Of a stretch of DNA of 64,000 nucleotides, positions 8,927-20,861 are shown piece by piece. Origin of the DNA: [Pasteurella] aerogenes (lineage in GTDB: Bacteria; Pseudomonadota; Gammaproteobacteria; Enterobacterales; Pasteurellaceae); the NCBI GenBank assembly GCA_900637275.1, contig LR134362.1, positions 1,240,001-1,304,000 on the forward strand, given 5' to 3'. The notes under the pieces are model-generated. The model made no database searches, was not told the origin of the DNA, and saw only the letters and a program-made list of their open reading frames with translations. Numbering within the stretch: position 1 is the first letter of the stretch; every line of letters starts with the position of its first letter. A program made the position numbers and the translations under genes.

Positions 8927-9240
8927 TGAAAATTAATAAAGAAATAGCCGAAAAGCATGGTTTACATCCTTTTGATGTCGCAGAGTTTCTTGATAGTGAA
9001 GAAACGATCCAAGCCTATTTAGCAGAAGTATTAAAAGAAGGGGATCAAGATGCCTTTTTAGAGGCACTCAACGACATAGCCCGCGCACGAGGCATTGCAG
9101 AGCTGGCAAAACAAACGGGATTAGGCAGAGAAAGTCTATATAAAACCCTTTCCAAAGGAAGCAAACCACGTTTTGAAACCATTCAAAAAATTTTAGCAGC
9201 TTTTAACCTAGAACTTGTCCCGCAAGTAAAAAATAGCTAA
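8926..9240 (+). CDS. Type II antitoxin, Xre-type helix-turn-helix (addiction-module antidote)
   Basis: A 104-residue protein of the COG3636 antidote family, the standard partner of COG3657 toxins. Residues 1-45 are an acidic, mostly helical segment (EFLDSEETIQAYLAEVLKEGD). Residues 50-98 form the HTH (IAELAKQTGLGRESLYKTLS… TIQKILAAFNLEL). It should neutralise the toxin and repress the shared promoter by binding the palindrome at 8544-8559. It overlaps the toxin stop by one base. Repeat copy 4 follows directly. Confidence 0.87.
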   Translation: MKINKEIAEKHGLHPFDVAEFLDSEETIQAYLAEVLKEGDQDAFLEALNDIARARGIAELAKQTGLGRESLYKTLSKGSKPRFETIQKILAAFNLELVPQVKNS

Positions 9241-9295
9241 AAACCACCGCACTTTCCTCAAAAACCGCTAGCGGAACCACTCATTCAGCAAACCG

Positions 9296-9475
9296 CTGGC
9301 GCAAGCGAGTTTCAAATTTTCCGTCAAAGAAATGGTAACCAAGCGTAGGGAAAAGGTGAAACCGGGTTGCTTTTCTTTTGGTTACTTTTCATTACTCGCT
9401 ACGCTCGCACTACGTGCCGCCGGCAAAGCCGACGTTCAAAACCTAAAGGTTTTGTGGCAAAGCAAAGAAAAGTAA
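9296..9475 (+). repeat. Dispersed structured repeat, copy 4 (5'-truncated)
   Basis: It matches copy 3 from GCAAGCGAGTTTCAAATTTTCC onward, including the same 65-bp insert in the 3' stem and AAAACCTAAAGGTTTT, but lacks the 5' third. Orientation is the same as the others. Together with copy 3 it brackets the toxin-antitoxin operon. An uptake signal lies just upstream (9246-9254). Confidence 0.8.
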
Positions 9476-9481
9476 CAAATA

Positions 9482-9553
9482 GGTAGGAAAAAGCTGAAAC
9501 CAGATTGCCTTTCTTTTGGTCACTTTTCTCTTAGCAACGCAAAAAAAGTAACA
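9482..9553 (+). repeat. Remnant of the dispersed repeat
   Basis: A degenerate copy of the 3' half (GGTAGGAAAAAGCTGAAACC … TTTCTTTTGGTCACTTTTC … GCAAAAAAAGTAACAG) abuts copy 4 and runs up to the serS stop codon. It could act as an RNA 3' end structure for serS, but no clean T-tract is visible. Confidence 0.6.
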
Positions 9554-9558
9554 GGACC

Positions 9559-10857
<1,299 letters not shown>

Positions 10858-10925
10858 TTATTTTATTGCTTAAATTTGAAATAATTATCCTTATTTTAGA
10901 TCGGATTAAAAAAATAAACCAGTTA

Positions 10926-12272
10926 CTACCGCACTTTATAACGAATATTCGTACTTTGCCGATCAAATTCTTTTAAACGTGCTAATTTTTCTGCAATTTG
11001 AATTTCCATTCCCCGATCAGTCGGAAAATAAAACTGCGTCTCTTTCAATTGCGGTGGAAAATAATTTTCACCGGCAGCGTAAGCATTCGGTTCATCATGA
11101 GCATAACGGTATTCTGCGCCATAGCCCAAATTTTTCATCAACTGCGTCGGCGCATTGCGTAAATGTTCCGGAACATCAAAATCCGGACTTTCTGCCGCTA
11201 ATTTTTTCGCCGCATTAAACGCCTGATAAACCGCATTACTTTTCGGCGCTACAGCCAAATACACAATCGCTTGCGCAATAGCCCGCTCCCCTTCTGCCGC
11301 GCCAACGCGAGTAAAACAATCCCATGCTGCCAACGCCACTTGCATCGCACGCGGATCTGCATTACCCACATCTTCCGAAGCAATCGCCAATAAACGTCTT
11401 GCCACATAAAGCGGATCGCCACCGGCTGTGATAATCCGTGCATACCAATACAACGCCGCATCCGGCGCTGAACCACGCACAGATTTGTGGAGAGCAGAAA
11501 TCAAATCATAATAACGATCGCCTTGCTTATCAAAACGTGCTTGTCGTTCCCCCAACACTTCGGTTAACAAAGTGCGGTCTAATTTTTTCCCGTTTTCATC
11601 TTCCTGCGCCATATCCGCCATCAATTCAAGGCAATTTAACGCCAAGCGCGCATCACCATGTACATATTCGGCTAACAACGCTAATAAATTCGGCTCAAAA
11701 ACCAACCGCTCTTTACCCAAACCACGTTCTTCATCCTCAATCGCTTGTCGCAACACCTGCTCAATTTCTGATGAATTCAGCGGCTTTAAAATATACACCC
11801 GCGCACGAGAAAGCAACGCGCTGTTCAATTCAAAAGAAGGATTTTCCGTGGTTGCACCAATAAAAATAATGGTTCCATCTTCAATATGCGGCAAAAAAGC
11901 ATCCTGCTGACTTTTGTTAAACCGATGCACTTCATCTACAAATAACACCGTGCGTCGATCAGCAAGGCGATTTTGTTTCGCTTTATCAATGGCTTCGCGA
12001 ATTTCTTTAATCCCGCCGGTTACCGCGGAAATACGCTCCACATCCGCATTAATGCGCTGCGCAATAATTTCGGCAAGGGTGGTTTTCCCCGTTCCCGGTG
12101 GTCCCCAAAAAATCATAGAATGAATATGTCCGGTTTCAATGGCTTTGCGCAGCGGTTTTCCCACGCCGACTAAATGGGATTGCCCGCAATATTGCGCCAA
12201 GGTAGTTGGTCGCATTCTAGCAGCTAAAGGACGAAAATCATTTTCAGCGAAATCAAAACTCAGATTAGCCAT
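10926..12272 (-). CDS. rarA: Replication-associated recombination protein A (AAA+ ATPase)
   Basis: A 448-residue AAA+ ATPase of the RarA/MgsA/WRNIP1 family, related to clamp-loader subunits, acting at stalled replication forks. Walker A is GPPGTGKT (residues 57-64) and Walker B is VDEVH (111-115). Sensor and arginine-finger region: [12 protein letters not shown] … ALLSRARVY. The C-terminal half carries the family tetramerisation domain ([10 protein letters not shown] … [10 protein letters not shown]). Length matches E. coli RarA. It lies between lolA and serS as in enterobacteria. An uptake signal occurs in frame at 11570-11578 and another just past the stop (10928-10936). Confidence 0.96.
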   Translation of the reverse strand: MANLSFDFAENDFRPLAARMRPTTLAQYCGQSHLVGVGKPLRKAIETGHIHSMIFWGPPGTGKTTLAEIIAQRINADVERISAVTGGIKEIREAIDKAKQNRLADRRTVLFVDEVHRFNKSQQDAFLPHIEDGTIIFIGATTENPSFELNSALLSRARVYILKPLNSSEIEQVLRQAIEDEERGLGKERLVFEPNLLALLAEYVHGDARLALNCLELMADMAQEDENGKKLDRTLLTEVLGERQARFDKQGDRYYDLISALHKSVRGSAPDAALYWYARIITAGGDPLYVARRLLAIASEDVGNADPRAMQVALAAWDCFTRVGAAEGERAIAQAIVYLAVAPKSNAVYQAFNAAKKLAAESPDFDVPEHLRNAPTQLMKNLGYGAEYRYAHDEPNAYAAGENYFPPQLKETQFYFPTDRGMEIQIAEKLARLKEFDRQSTNIRYKVR

Positions 12273-12330
12273 AACAAAGATCTCATGGGTTGGTCAATGA
12301 AAAATCAATAAATCACATCTTAATAAATGT

Positions 12331-12356
12331 AAAAAGGTGCGTAAAAACGCACCTAT
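12331..12356 (-). terminator. Terminator after lolA
   Basis: On the minus strand the hairpin AGGTGCGT … ACGCACCT is followed by TTTTT. It lies about 20 bp past the lolA stop and before rarA, so part of the transcription from lolA probably stops here. Confidence 0.65.
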
Positions 12357-12374
12357 CATACCATAATTTACTGT

Positions 12375-12992
12375 TTATTTTTTACGTTGGTCATCCAACT
12401 CGGCACCTTTCGGTACGCTAAATTTAAACAAACTGTCGGCAAGCGCTTGATTGGTAATATTACGCAATTGATATAAATTCGCTTGTCCATCACGCTCAAC
12501 CGTACTGAAATTTTTCAACACACCGTCGGCATCTACACGAATATTAAATTGTTTAATCGCGCTTTTTTTGTCTTTCGGTGTTAAGGTAAAACTATCCGCT
12601 TGTTGTTCCACGGTATATTGTTGCCAATGGGATTTATCATTACTGGTCAACAACACAAATGGCGTATTATTTACCGCATCTTTCACCCAATTAGCGGTCA
12701 CTTGTTCCACAAAAGGATCGTAGAACCACAGCGTTTTTCCATCGGAAATAATCTGGGTTTCTTGTGGTGCTTTATTATCCATACGGAATAAATTTGGGCG
12801 TTTAATCTGGATTTTTCCCGAACCCTGTTGCACTTCCTTGCCCTTTGGATCGCTGACTTTTTGCGTATAATCCGCACTCAACGTATCCACTTTATTTAAG
12901 CGCGCCTGCAATTCTTCTGCCGCGCCCGCCCAAGCTAAACTGCTCATAGAGGCGAATAAAAGTGCGGTCAATTTTACCGTTTTTTTCATCAT
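12375..12992 (-). CDS. lolA: Outer-membrane lipoprotein carrier protein LolA
   Basis: A 205-residue periplasmic chaperone that takes lipoproteins from LolCDE in the inner membrane to LolB in the outer membrane. An N-terminal signal peptide ([20 protein letters not shown]) is predicted to be cut after residue 22. The mature part has the LolA pattern: [49 protein letters not shown]. Length is typical. It starts 15 bp downstream of ftsK, so the two are likely co-transcribed. An uptake signal falls within the signal-peptide codons (12960-12968). Confidence 0.96.
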   Translation of the reverse strand: MMKKTVKLTALLFASMSSLAWAGAAEELQARLNKVDTLSADYTQKVSDPKGKEVQQGSGKIQIKRPNLFRMDNKAPQETQIISDGKTLWFYDPFVEQVTANWVKDAVNNTPFVLLTSNDKSHWQQYTVEQQADSFTLTPKDKKSAIKQFNIRVDADGVLKNFSTVERDGQANLYQLRNITNQALADSLFKFSVPKGAELDDQRKK

Positions 12993-13007
12993 TTACGTTC
13001 CTTTCAG

Positions 13008-15896
13008 TTAATAGTCGGAATGTCTTGCTAAAATTTCGCGCTTACCGTTTTGCATCGGAGAAACAATGCCTTGCTCCTCCATTTGATCCATAATCCGTGC
13101 GGCACGATTAAATCCAACTTTAAATTTACGTTGAATAGAGGAAACTGAGGTAGTGCCAGTGGCAATCACAAATTCCATCACTTCATCAAATAAATCATCT
13201 AAATCATCACCGTCTGATGAACTGTGGGTATTATCCTCCTCATCATCAGAACCGGCGAGAATATTTTCAATATAATTTGGCTTCCCTCTTGCCCTCCAAT
13301 CATCCGCCACGCGCGCTACTTCATCATCACTCATAAATGCCCCGTGTACCCGAATTAAATCCGAAGATCCTTGCCCTGAATACAACATATCACCGCGTCC
13401 AAGCAAAGCTTCCGCTCCGGTTTGATCCAAAATAGTACGCGAGTCAATTTTACTCGCTACGGTAAAGGCAATGCGGCTTGGAATATTCGCTTTAATCAAT
13501 CCCGTGATCACATCTACCGATGGACGTTGTGTCGCCAAAATCAAATGAATACCGATCGCACGCGCTTTTTGTGCCAAACGGGCAATCAATTCTTCAATTT
13601 GTTTGCCGGCAACCATCATCAAATCAGCAAACTCATCCACGATAACCACAATATAGCTTAATTTTTCCAATGGCGGTGGTAAGCTGTCCATAGTATCACC
13701 TGGGCGCCAAACCGGATTTGGAATTGGCATTCCCATCGCATTATATTCATCAATTTTGTCGTTAAAGCCCTCAATATTGCGTACCCGCAAAGCAGATAAA
13801 AGCTGATAACGACGTTCCATTTCATCCACGCACCAACGCAACGCGTTCGCTGCTTTTTTCATGTCGGTAACCACTTCGGTCAACAAGTGCGGAATGCCAT
13901 TATAAATAGACAACTCCACCACTTTCGGGTCAATCATAATAAATTTGACTTCTTCCGGTTTAACGCGGAACAACAAACTTAAAATCATGGTATTCACCCC
14001 AACGGATTTTCCCGAACCGGTAGAACCCGCCACTAATAAATGTGGCATTTTGGCTAAATCTACCACCACCGGCTTACCGCTAATATCTTTCCCTAATGCC
14101 ATGGATAAGAGGGATTTAGACTGGCGAAATTCCTCACTATCCAATACATCACGTAAAGGCACAGTTTGTCGGTTCACGTTCGGCGTTTCAATACCGATAT
14201 AAGGTTTACCCGGAATCACCTCCGCCACGCGAATAGATCGGAACATTAACGCTCGCGCCAAATCGGTATCAATACCACTCACCTTAGAGGCTTTGACACC
14301 AGGTTGCAACTCAAGTTCATAACGAGTGACTACCGGACCAATTAATACGTCTTTTACCGTCGCTTTAACGTTAAAGTTGCGCAATTGTTGCTCAATTCGT
14401 TGTGAAGTTTGTTCAATTTCTTCACGGGTAATTTGTTGCGCTTGCGCTGGACGACGCTCCAATAAATCCAAACTTGGCAATGGTGTTGTTGGTTTTTCCG
14501 TAACCACCGCTTTTTGTTGCAACGCCGGATGAATTAAGGTTTCGCTATAAGATTTATAAGGCATTGACGGGGCATTTCCCGGCACTTGGTTAGCCACATT
14601 ATCTACCGGTGCTAAAATCACATTAAGCGCCTCTTCCGCATTTAAAGCTTTCGCGCGTGATGCCAATTCATCTAAACGTTGTTGTTCTTGTGCCGCAAAT
14701 TGGCGAGCCAATTCGTTATGTAACTCATCTGCCTGATCATCAATAGCCTCATCCGCTGCAAGTGCGGTCGTTTTTGGTGCAGTTTGCACATGAGTTGGAA
14801 GCGAAACTTTTGGCATAGATAGTTCATTGCCCAAGACCCTTTCATGTTTCTGCACAATGTCATTTGGGGCTGGCATTTCATTTTTAAAGGAAAAATCCAC
14901 CGCACTTTGCGACATATCCGACGCGCGCTCATCCTGATTTAAATTAACCTTCGGCGAAATGGTTACATTCGGTAATTCTGTAGCAAGATCCATAGTATAA
15001 CCAAACCCGGCACTTGGTTTTTCTGTCGCAATTGAAACGTCTGGCAAAGCAACGCGCATCTCCTCAGAGGACGCATTTGCCTTCACCTCTTGTGCAACAT
15101 CTGTCGCCTCTGTCACCATTTTACTCTGTTCGCTCACCTTTTCTGCCGGCGGCGTGGTTAATCCGCGAATATTAATCAAATGCCCTACATCCACCAATTT
15201 ACCTTGCATCACATTTTCGCTAACGCCAGTGGTTGGCGCTTTTTGAATAATAATTTCTTCAATCGGTTCCGCTTCAATAGGCGATTCTGCCGCTACGCTA
15301 TTTTGCTGAAGCTCGTTCGGTTCTTCATTTTTCATCGTTAACCAAGCATAAAAACGCATAATTAACCGAATTAATGAGGCACCGGAACAAAAAATAAAAC
15401 CCACCACACTCAAAATAAAGGCGGATAATAAAATACCGAATTTACCCAATAGCGAAAAAAAGGTGACAATCAAACTGCCGCCAAGTACACCACCGGATAA
15501 ATAATAAGGCGTATTGGAAAGTAAGAGGGTTGACAATGCGGTTAAGCCACACAACAACAGCACAAAACCAAAAATGCGCAAGGAAAAGCGCGTCCAGGTT
15601 AAGCAATCAATGCGCTTGGTACGAATAAAATAAATCGGCGCAATAAATAGCACAACAGGAATAATATTCCCCACATGACCAAATAACGCGAAAAATAAAT
15701 CGATCACCCAAGCACCTAATTTGCCCGCTTTATTCAAAGTGACAGGTTGTGATGAAGATACCGACCAAGAACTGTCAAGCGGGTTATAACTTGCCCAAGC
15801 GATAATTAAATATAGCCCGAAAAGGGCGGTCAATCCGAGTAAAATTTCAACAATATATTGTTTAGGGGTAAAATGTTCGCTAATTTTTTTGATCAT
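13008..15896 (-). CDS. ftsK: DNA translocase FtsK
   Basis: A 962-residue divisome protein that pumps chromosome DNA toward dif for XerCD resolution. Residues 1-200 contain four or five membrane segments. A proline/acid-rich linker of roughly 200-480 follows. The motor domain has Walker A GSTGSGKS near residue 622 and Walker [12 protein letters not shown]. The C-terminal winged-helix gamma domain (about 890-955) recognises polar KOPS-like sites. The linker is much shorter than in the 1329-residue E. coli protein, as is usual in this family. It is preceded by lrp with a 12-bp gap, as in enterobacteria. Confidence 0.97.
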   Translation of the reverse strand: MIKKISEHFTPKQYIVEILLGLTALFGLYLIIAWASYNPLDSSWSVSSSQPVTLNKAGKLGAWVIDLFFALFGHVGNIIPVVLFIAPIYFIRTKRIDCLTWTRFSLRIFGFVLLLCGLTALSTLLLSNTPYYLSGGVLGGSLIVTFFSLLGKFGILLSAFILSVVGFIFCSGASLIRLIMRFYAWLTMKNEEPNELQQNSVAAESPIEAEPIEEIIIQKAPTTGVSENVMQGKLVDVGHLINIRGLTTPPAEKVSEQSKMVTEATDVAQEVKANASSEEMRVALPDVSIATEKPSAGFGYTMDLATELPNVTISPKVNLNQDERASDMSQSAVDFSFKNEMPAPNDIVQKHERVLGNELSMPKVSLPTHVQTAPKTTALAADEAIDDQADELHNELARQFAAQEQQRLDELASRAKALNAEEALNVILAPVDNVANQVPGNAPSMPYKSYSETLIHPALQQKAVVTEKPTTPLPSLDLLERRPAQAQQITREEIEQTSQRIEQQLRNFNVKATVKDVLIGPVVTRYELELQPGVKASKVSGIDTDLARALMFRSIRVAEVIPGKPYIGIETPNVNRQTVPLRDVLDSEEFRQSKSLLSMALGKDISGKPVVVDLAKMPHLLVAGSTGSGKSVGVNTMILSLLFRVKPEEVKFIMIDPKVVELSIYNGIPHLLTEVVTDMKKAANALRWCVDEMERRYQLLSALRVRNIEGFNDKIDEYNAMGMPIPNPVWRPGDTMDSLPPPLEKLSYIVVIVDEFADLMMVAGKQIEELIARLAQKARAIGIHLILATQRPSVDVITGLIKANIPSRIAFTVASKIDSRTILDQTGAEALLGRGDMLYSGQGSSDLIRVHGAFMSDDEVARVADDWRARGKPNYIENILAGSDDEEDNTHSSSDGDDLDDLFDEVMEFVIATGTTSVSSIQRKFKVGFNRAARIMDQMEEQGIVSPMQNGKREILARHSDY

Positions 15897-15908
15897 TGTC
15901 AGTTAACA

Positions 15909-16385
15909 TTATTTGAGTTGTAAAAAATTGGTTTGTTTCACTTCTTCCATCACCACATAGGTGCGGGTGTCATTAACGCCGGGTAAGCGTAATAAGGTGG
16001 TGCCGAGCAATTTGCGGTATGCTGCCATATCCGCCACACGGGTTTTTAATAAATAATCAAAATCACCGGAGACTAAATGGCATTCCTGAATTTCATCTAA
16101 TTGTTGTACCGCCGCATTAAATTCCTCAAATACATCAGGTTTGCCGCGTACCAACGTGATTTCCACAATCACCAACAGCGGCGAGTCCAATAATTCGGGG
16201 TTAAGCAACGCCCGATACCCCATGATAACCCCTTGTTTTTCCAAACGTTTCACCCGTTCCAAACAAGGCGTTGGCGACAGCCCAACTTTTTTTGAAAGAT
16301 CAATATTGGAGATTTTCCCATTACGTTGTAATTCGTTTAAAATTTTAATATCAATATTGTCTAATGACTTAAATTTTTTTTCCAT
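15909..16385 (-). CDS. lrp: Leucine-responsive regulatory protein
   Basis: A 158-residue Lrp/AsnC-family regulator controlling amino-acid metabolism, transport and surface structures. Residues 8-60 are the winged HTH (DIKILNELQRNGKISNIDLSKKVGLS … CLERVKRLEKQG). Residues 70-150 are the RAM ligand-binding domain (ECHLVSGDFDYLLKTRVADMAAYRKLL). The sequence is close to E. coli Lrp rather than AsnC, and its position next to ftsK is the conserved lrp position. A perfect 12-bp dyad sits just upstream of its start and could be an autoregulatory site. Confidence 0.93.
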   Translation of the reverse strand: MEKKFKSLDNIDIKILNELQRNGKISNIDLSKKVGLSPTPCLERVKRLEKQGVIMGYRALLNPELLDSPLLVIVEITLVRGKPDVFEEFNAAVQQLDEIQECHLVSGDFDYLLKTRVADMAAYRKLLGTTLLRLPGVNDTRTYVVMEEVKQTNFLQLK

Positions 16386-16399
16386 TAGTCATCTCCACG

Positions 16400-16433
16400 T
16401 GTAGAATTAAGCAAAATAGTTCTTAATTCTACA
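16400..16433. promoter_or_regulatory. Perfect 12-bp dyad upstream of lrp
   Basis: TGTAGAATTAAG (16400-16411) is followed ten bases later by its exact reverse complement, CTTAATTCTACA (16422-16433), 15 bp upstream of the lrp ATG. There is no T-tract on the lrp strand, so it does not look like the bioB terminator. The TAGAATTAAG half resembles the AT-rich Lrp consensus. Autoregulation is inferred. Confidence 0.55.
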
Positions 16434-16460
16434 CTATTTATTGCAAATTGTGGGGCTATT

Positions 16461-17468
16461 TTAGCGACGTTCGCGCCGATTTTCTTCCGTTTCCGGCTCT
16501 AAATCCAATTTAGCCATCAATATCTGATCGCCATCTTCTTGTGGATTTTCCGTCACCAATAATTTGTCACCATAAAAAATTGAATTGGCACCCGCCATAA
16601 AACACATGGCTTGCATTTCTTCCGACATCCCTTGGCGACCGGCAGATAAACGCACATAACTTTTCGGCATCACAATTCGCGCCACCGCAATGGTACGCAC
16701 AAATTCTGTCCAATCCAATGGCGCCGCATCTTCCAACGGTGTACCTTCCACTTTCACCAATTGATTAATCGGCACCGATTCCGGTTGCGGATCTAAATTG
16801 GCGAGGCTTGCGATCAAACCCGCACGTTCTTTGCGGGTTTCATTCATGCCAACAATCCCGCCGCAACATACTTTTAATCCTGCTTTACGTACTTTTCCTA
16901 AGGTATTAATTCGGTCGTCAAATTGGCGAGTGCCGATAATTTTTTCGTAATGTTCCGGCGCAGTATCCAAGTTATGATTGTAATAATCTAAGCCCGCTTC
17001 TTTTAATTCTTCCGCCATCCCGTCTTGCAACAGCCCAAATGTCCCGCAAGTTTCCAAACCTAAGGCTTTCACCGCTTTAATAATTTCTGTCACTTTTTCC
17101 AAGTCTTTCGGTTTTGGACCGCGCCACGCCGCCCCCATACAAAAACGTCCCGCGCCACGTGCTTTGGCAATTTTGGCTTTTTCAACAATATCATCAATCT
17201 CTAATAATTCTTGTTTTGCCACACCTGTGTCATAACGTGCCGACTGAGGACAATAACCGCAATCTTCCGGACAACCGCCGGTTTTAATCGATAACAAGGT
17301 GGAAAGTTGGATCGCCTGTGGATTAAAATGCTCGCGGTGAACTTGTGCCGCCCGATAAACCAACTCTAAAAATGGCGTTTCAAATAAAGCCTCTACTTTA
17401 CACACGGACCAATATTCCAAGGTTGGATGAGGTGTCAGTGAAGGGATTTGAATAGTATTCGTTGTCAT
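16461..17468 (-). CDS. bioB: Biotin synthase
   Basis: A 335-residue radical-SAM enzyme that inserts sulfur into dethiobiotin to give biotin. The SAM cluster motif CPEDCGYC is at residues 66-73. The auxiliary [2Fe-2S] ligands lie in the usual barrel positions ([31 protein letters not shown]). Length is normal. No other bio genes are nearby, which is common in Pasteurellaceae, where the pathway is scattered. The gene starts 86 bp after thiQ and probably has its own promoter in that gap. I did not find a clear BirA operator. Confidence 0.97.
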   Translation of the reverse strand: MTTNTIQIPSLTPHPTLEYWSVCKVEALFETPFLELVYRAAQVHREHFNPQAIQLSTLLSIKTGGCPEDCGYCPQSARYDTGVAKQELLEIDDIVEKAKIAKARGAGRFCMGAAWRGPKPKDLEKVTEIIKAVKALGLETCGTFGLLQDGMAEELKEAGLDYYNHNLDTAPEHYEKIIGTRQFDDRINTLGKVRKAGLKVCCGGIVGMNETRKERAGLIASLANLDPQPESVPINQLVKVEGTPLEDAAPLDWTEFVRTIAVARIVMPKSYVRLSAGRQGMSEEMQAMCFMAGANSIFYGDKLLVTENPQEDGDQILMAKLDLEPETEENRRERR

Positions 17469-17554
17469 ACATTTTCCTTATATTATCGTTGTTTGAAGGA
17501 TAGGGTTATTATCAATTCACCCAAAATAGTCGTATTATCTTCGCATAAAACTGG

Positions 17555-18184
17555 TTAATCACAGATTTGACCATTTTCAATGTGAATAATGCGATCAATT
17601 TTATCTTTTAATTCATTCGGTTGATGTGTCACAATCAACAGCGTTAATTTTTTATCGGCACATAATTGCTCAAGTAAGGTCAACATTTCCGCACGTAATT
17701 CCGGATCTAGCGCCGAAAAAGGTTCATCCAGCAACAAAATCGGTTTATCACGCAATAAACATCTCGCCAATGCCACCCGTTGTTTCTGTCCGCCGGATAA
17801 AGCGCTCGGCACGCGCGATAAAAATGGCTGTAAACCGACCGCACTTGCCGCCCGTTCCACACGCGCGCGTTCTGCATCAGACAAAGTAAGGGAAGGTTTT
17901 ATGCCAAGCGCGATATTTTGCCAAACCGTCAGATGCGTAAACACATTATTTTCTTGAAACAAAATGGAAACCGGGCGCTCAAAAGGCTCGCTACGCGTAT
18001 GATTTTTGCCATTTAACCAAATTTCCCCCCGAGCCGCAAACTCAAAGCCCGCAATTAAATTTAACAGCGTACTTTTCCCCGCCCCACTACTGCCGACAAT
18101 TGCGACTTTTTCTTGCGCAGCAACCTGCAAATTAAAATACATCGGCATTGTCGGATAATCAAAATGTGCGTTTATTTTTATCAT
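17555..18184 (-). CDS. thiQ: Thiamine ABC transporter, ATP-binding protein
   Basis: A 209-residue ABC ATPase that energises thiamine/TPP import with ThiP and ThiB. Walker [10 protein letters not shown] is at residues 31-39, the signature [15 protein letters not shown] lies near 125, and Walker B is [13 protein letters not shown]. It is shorter than most ABC ATPases because it lacks a C-terminal regulatory domain, as expected for ThiQ. It is last in the thiM-thiD-thiE-thiB-thiP-thiQ operon and starts 7 bp after thiP. Confidence 0.95.
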   Translation of the reverse strand: MIKINAHFDYPTMPMYFNLQVAAQEKVAIVGSSGAGKSTLLNLIAGFEFAARGEIWLNGKNHTRSEPFERPVSILFQENNVFTHLTVWQNIALGIKPSLTLSDAERARVERAASAVGLQPFLSRVPSALSGGQKQRVALARCLLRDKPILLLDEPFSALDPELRAEMLTLLEQLCADKKLTLLIVTHQPNELKDKIDRIIHIENGQICD

Positions 18185-18191
18185 AACATCC

Positions 18192-19802
18192 TTATTCCGG
18201 TTTATTGCGTTCTACCACGCTAAAAATACCAAGGCAAAACAATAATAAAATCAAAGCGGTAATTGCGGCTTCCGCCATACGGTAACTGCCCAATTGCTGA
18301 TACAACAAGTGCGGCAGCGAAGTAAAATCTTGATTGCCAAATAAGGCGATCGCCGTAAAATCGCCAAGCGACAGCCCGCACGCCAAAGCAAACGCATATT
18401 TTATAGGCGCTTTTAACTGATGCCATTCGATCAAGCGCCAACGCGCCCAGCCGACAATGCCTAAAGATTGACATAATTTTTCGTAATAAATCAAATTATT
18501 ACTCATCGGCACCGTCAAAATGCGAATCACAAAAGGCATCGCCGCCAAGGCATTACAAAAAATCACCATCAACCATAAATGCCCACTTGAAAAATCCCAA
18601 TCTTGCAGCGCAATAAATAATCCTGTGGCAAGTACCAACGTTGGCACCGCTAAAATAATCATACCGAAATTGGTCACGACATTAGCTAATTTTTGCCAAT
18701 ATAGCCATTGCAGGCGACGAGAAAGCAAAAGCAGCGCAATCGACAAGCACAAAGCCAAGAATGCCGATGTCGGCGCCATGGTTAAAGAATATCCTAAGGC
18801 ACGCCAAAGTGCCACATTTTCCCAAGCCATGCGCCAATAATGCGCGCTTTGCGGATCAAAAAAGGCACTAACCACAATATGCAACAGTGGCGTTAATACA
18901 AAAAGCAAACACAATCCCACCCAAAAAACTTGCCAAATTTTGACCGCACTTTTTTGTTTATCCAACCACAACTTTTGGCTAGGCAAATCGATTGTCGGTG
19001 CGCGACTAAAGACACTGCCAAGCGCGAACAACATAAGGCAAAAGCCCACTTGCAACAATGCAAATAACGCGGCTTTCGGCAGATCAAATTCAAACAATAA
19101 GGCTTGGTAAATCGCCACTTCCAAGGTGGTATATTTTGGTCCGCCACCAAGGGTCAGCACTAAGGTAAAACTGGTAAAACACAACATAAAAATCAGGCTA
19201 AACACCGGCAATACCTGTTGGCGCAAATACGGATATTCAATCAAGCGTACAAATTGCCAACCGCGCAAATTCAGTTGTGCCGCCAGTTGACGCTGCTGCG
19301 TAGGAATGGCTTGAAAACTTTGCAAAAATAATCGAGCCGCCAAGGGAATATTAAAAAACAAATGTGCGGTTAAAATACCGCTTAAGCCATAAAAATGCGG
19401 CTGCCAATGCCATCCCACCGCTTGGCTTAATTGCGCCAACCAACCAGAATTGCCATACACGCCCATTAAGCCAAAAACGACCACCAACGCCGGCAACACA
19501 AAGGTTAATGATAATAACCGCAAGATCCAAGATCGACTTTCCCATTTTTGATAAAACAACGCGCGTGCCAGTAAAAGACCGCCAAGAAGCGATAACGCTG
19601 CCGATAAGAAGGCTTGCCAAAAACTGAATAAAATAACTTGATGTACATAAGGATCGTGCAAAAACGTGCCAAAATCGACCGCACTTTCGGTAGAAAAAAT
19701 CGCTCGTAGCGCCAGCCAATAAATCCCTAGCAACAACGCAAAAACAAAGATACCGCCCATATAATGTCTTGGGCGGAACTGCGGCGAAAAAAATTTCATC
19801 AT
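18192..19802 (-). CDS. thiP: Thiamine ABC transporter, permease
   Basis: A 536-residue inner-membrane permease with a duplicated 6-TM architecture, as in FbpB/ThiP-type importers. Each half carries an EAA-like loop ([20 protein letters not shown] in the first; [17 protein letters not shown] in the second) that contacts ThiQ. The ATG overlaps the thiB stop by one base. An uptake signal falls in frame near 18948. Context and length make ThiP much more likely than an iron permease. Confidence 0.94.
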   Translation of the reverse strand: MMKFFSPQFRPRHYMGGIFVFALLLGIYWLALRAIFSTESAVDFGTFLHDPYVHQVILFSFWQAFLSAALSLLGGLLLARALFYQKWESRSWILRLLSLTFVLPALVVVFGLMGVYGNSGWLAQLSQAVGWHWQPHFYGLSGILTAHLFFNIPLAARLFLQSFQAIPTQQRQLAAQLNLRGWQFVRLIEYPYLRQQVLPVFSLIFMLCFTSFTLVLTLGGGPKYTTLEVAIYQALLFEFDLPKAALFALLQVGFCLMLFALGSVFSRAPTIDLPSQKLWLDKQKSAVKIWQVFWVGLCLLFVLTPLLHIVVSAFFDPQSAHYWRMAWENVALWRALGYSLTMAPTSAFLALCLSIALLLLSRRLQWLYWQKLANVVTNFGMIILAVPTLVLATGLFIALQDWDFSSGHLWLMVIFCNALAAMPFVIRILTVPMSNNLIYYEKLCQSLGIVGWARWRLIEWHQLKAPIKYAFALACGLSLGDFTAIALFGNQDFTSLPHLLYQQLGSYRMAEAAITALILLLFCLGIFSVVERNKPE

Positions 19803-20848
19803 TATTTTGTCAAGCTAACTTGCCATTGTGAAATCCATTGTTTCAACAGCGTAGGTTGGATATTCGTTGTGTCAAAAACTTTCGCTTGCATTTGTTGCGC
19901 GCGCAAGGCATCAATTGAAGGTTCAATTGGCGTGTCAATCACCGGCAACATCACGTTATATTTGGCAATTTCACTTTGTGCTTGTGGCGTTAACAGAAAA
20001 TCCAAAAATAAATCCGCACAAGGATTTTGGCTAACCACGGTTTTCGCCGCCACTTCAATTTGTAGCACACCGCCTTCTTGTAAATTTGCCGCGGCATATT
20101 GGTCTTTTTGCTCTTGCAACAAATGGTACAATGGAGAAGTATTATAACTTAGCACCAAATCCGACTCGCCTTTTAAAAACGCCCCATAGCTTTCTGACCA
20201 ACCTTTACCTACGGTCACTGTATGTTTAGCAAGTTGTTGCCACGCTGCCTCGATTGACATAGACGATGGATTATCAGCATTAAAAACCGCATTCATCCAC
20301 ACTACCAACCCACGCCCAACTGCGCTAGTTCGCGGATCCTGATAAATCACGCGTAAATCTTCCCGCTCAATCAGTTCTTGCAAAGTCTGCGGCGGATTGG
20401 TTAATTTGGTTTTATCATAAATAAAAGCATATTGCCCGAAATCATAGGGTAAAAAGGTAGAATCTTGCCAAGAAATCGGCAAGGATAAACGAGTTAAATC
20501 CACCTTATTCGGCACAAATAAACCGGTTTTTCGAGCCTCGTCCAACACATAATGATCCAGCCCCAACACCACATCCGCTTTGGTTTTCTTACCCTCTAAG
20601 CGCAAGCGGTTAAACAGCGTACCGCTGCTATCAAAAGGCACATAATGAATTTGGCATTGTTGTTGCGCCTTTTCAAACAACGCTTTTACTTTAGGCCCCG
20701 CGCCCCAATCGGCGCTAAAACTGTCGTAGGTATAAACGTTCAGTGGCGCGACAGGTTGGATATTTGCCGCAACAGAAAATGCACCACTTGCCAGCAAAAG
20801 TGCGGTCGAAAATAATCCCGTTTTTTTAACGATTTTCTTGAACATCAA
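19802..20848 (-). CDS. thiB: Thiamine-binding periplasmic protein
   Basis: A 348-residue substrate-binding protein (also called TbpA) for thiamine, TMP and TPP. It has a signal peptide of about 27 residues (KTGLFSTALLLASGAFSVAA). The mature N-terminus PLNVYTYDSF is characteristic of ThiB. Later blocks (DVVLGLDHYVLDEA, YDFGQYAFIYDKTKL, GKGWSESYGAFLKGESDLVLSY) match the family. It follows thiE by 13 bp and precedes thiP. An uptake signal is embedded in the signal-peptide codons. Confidence 0.95.
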   Translation of the reverse strand: MMFKKIVKKTGLFSTALLLASGAFSVAANIQPVAPLNVYTYDSFSADWGAGPKVKALFEKAQQQCQIHYVPFDSSGTLFNRLRLEGKKTKADVVLGLDHYVLDEARKTGLFVPNKVDLTRLSLPISWQDSTFLPYDFGQYAFIYDKTKLTNPPQTLQELIEREDLRVIYQDPRTSAVGRGLVVWMNAVFNADNPSSMSIEAAWQQLAKHTVTVGKGWSESYGAFLKGESDLVLSYNTSPLYHLLQEQKDQYAAANLQEGGVLQIEVAAKTVVSQNPCADLFLDFLLTPQAQSEIAKYNVMLPVIDTPIEPSIDALRAQQMQAKVFDTTNIQPTLLKQWISQWQVSLTK

Positions 20849-20861
20849 TGGTTCCTTAATG

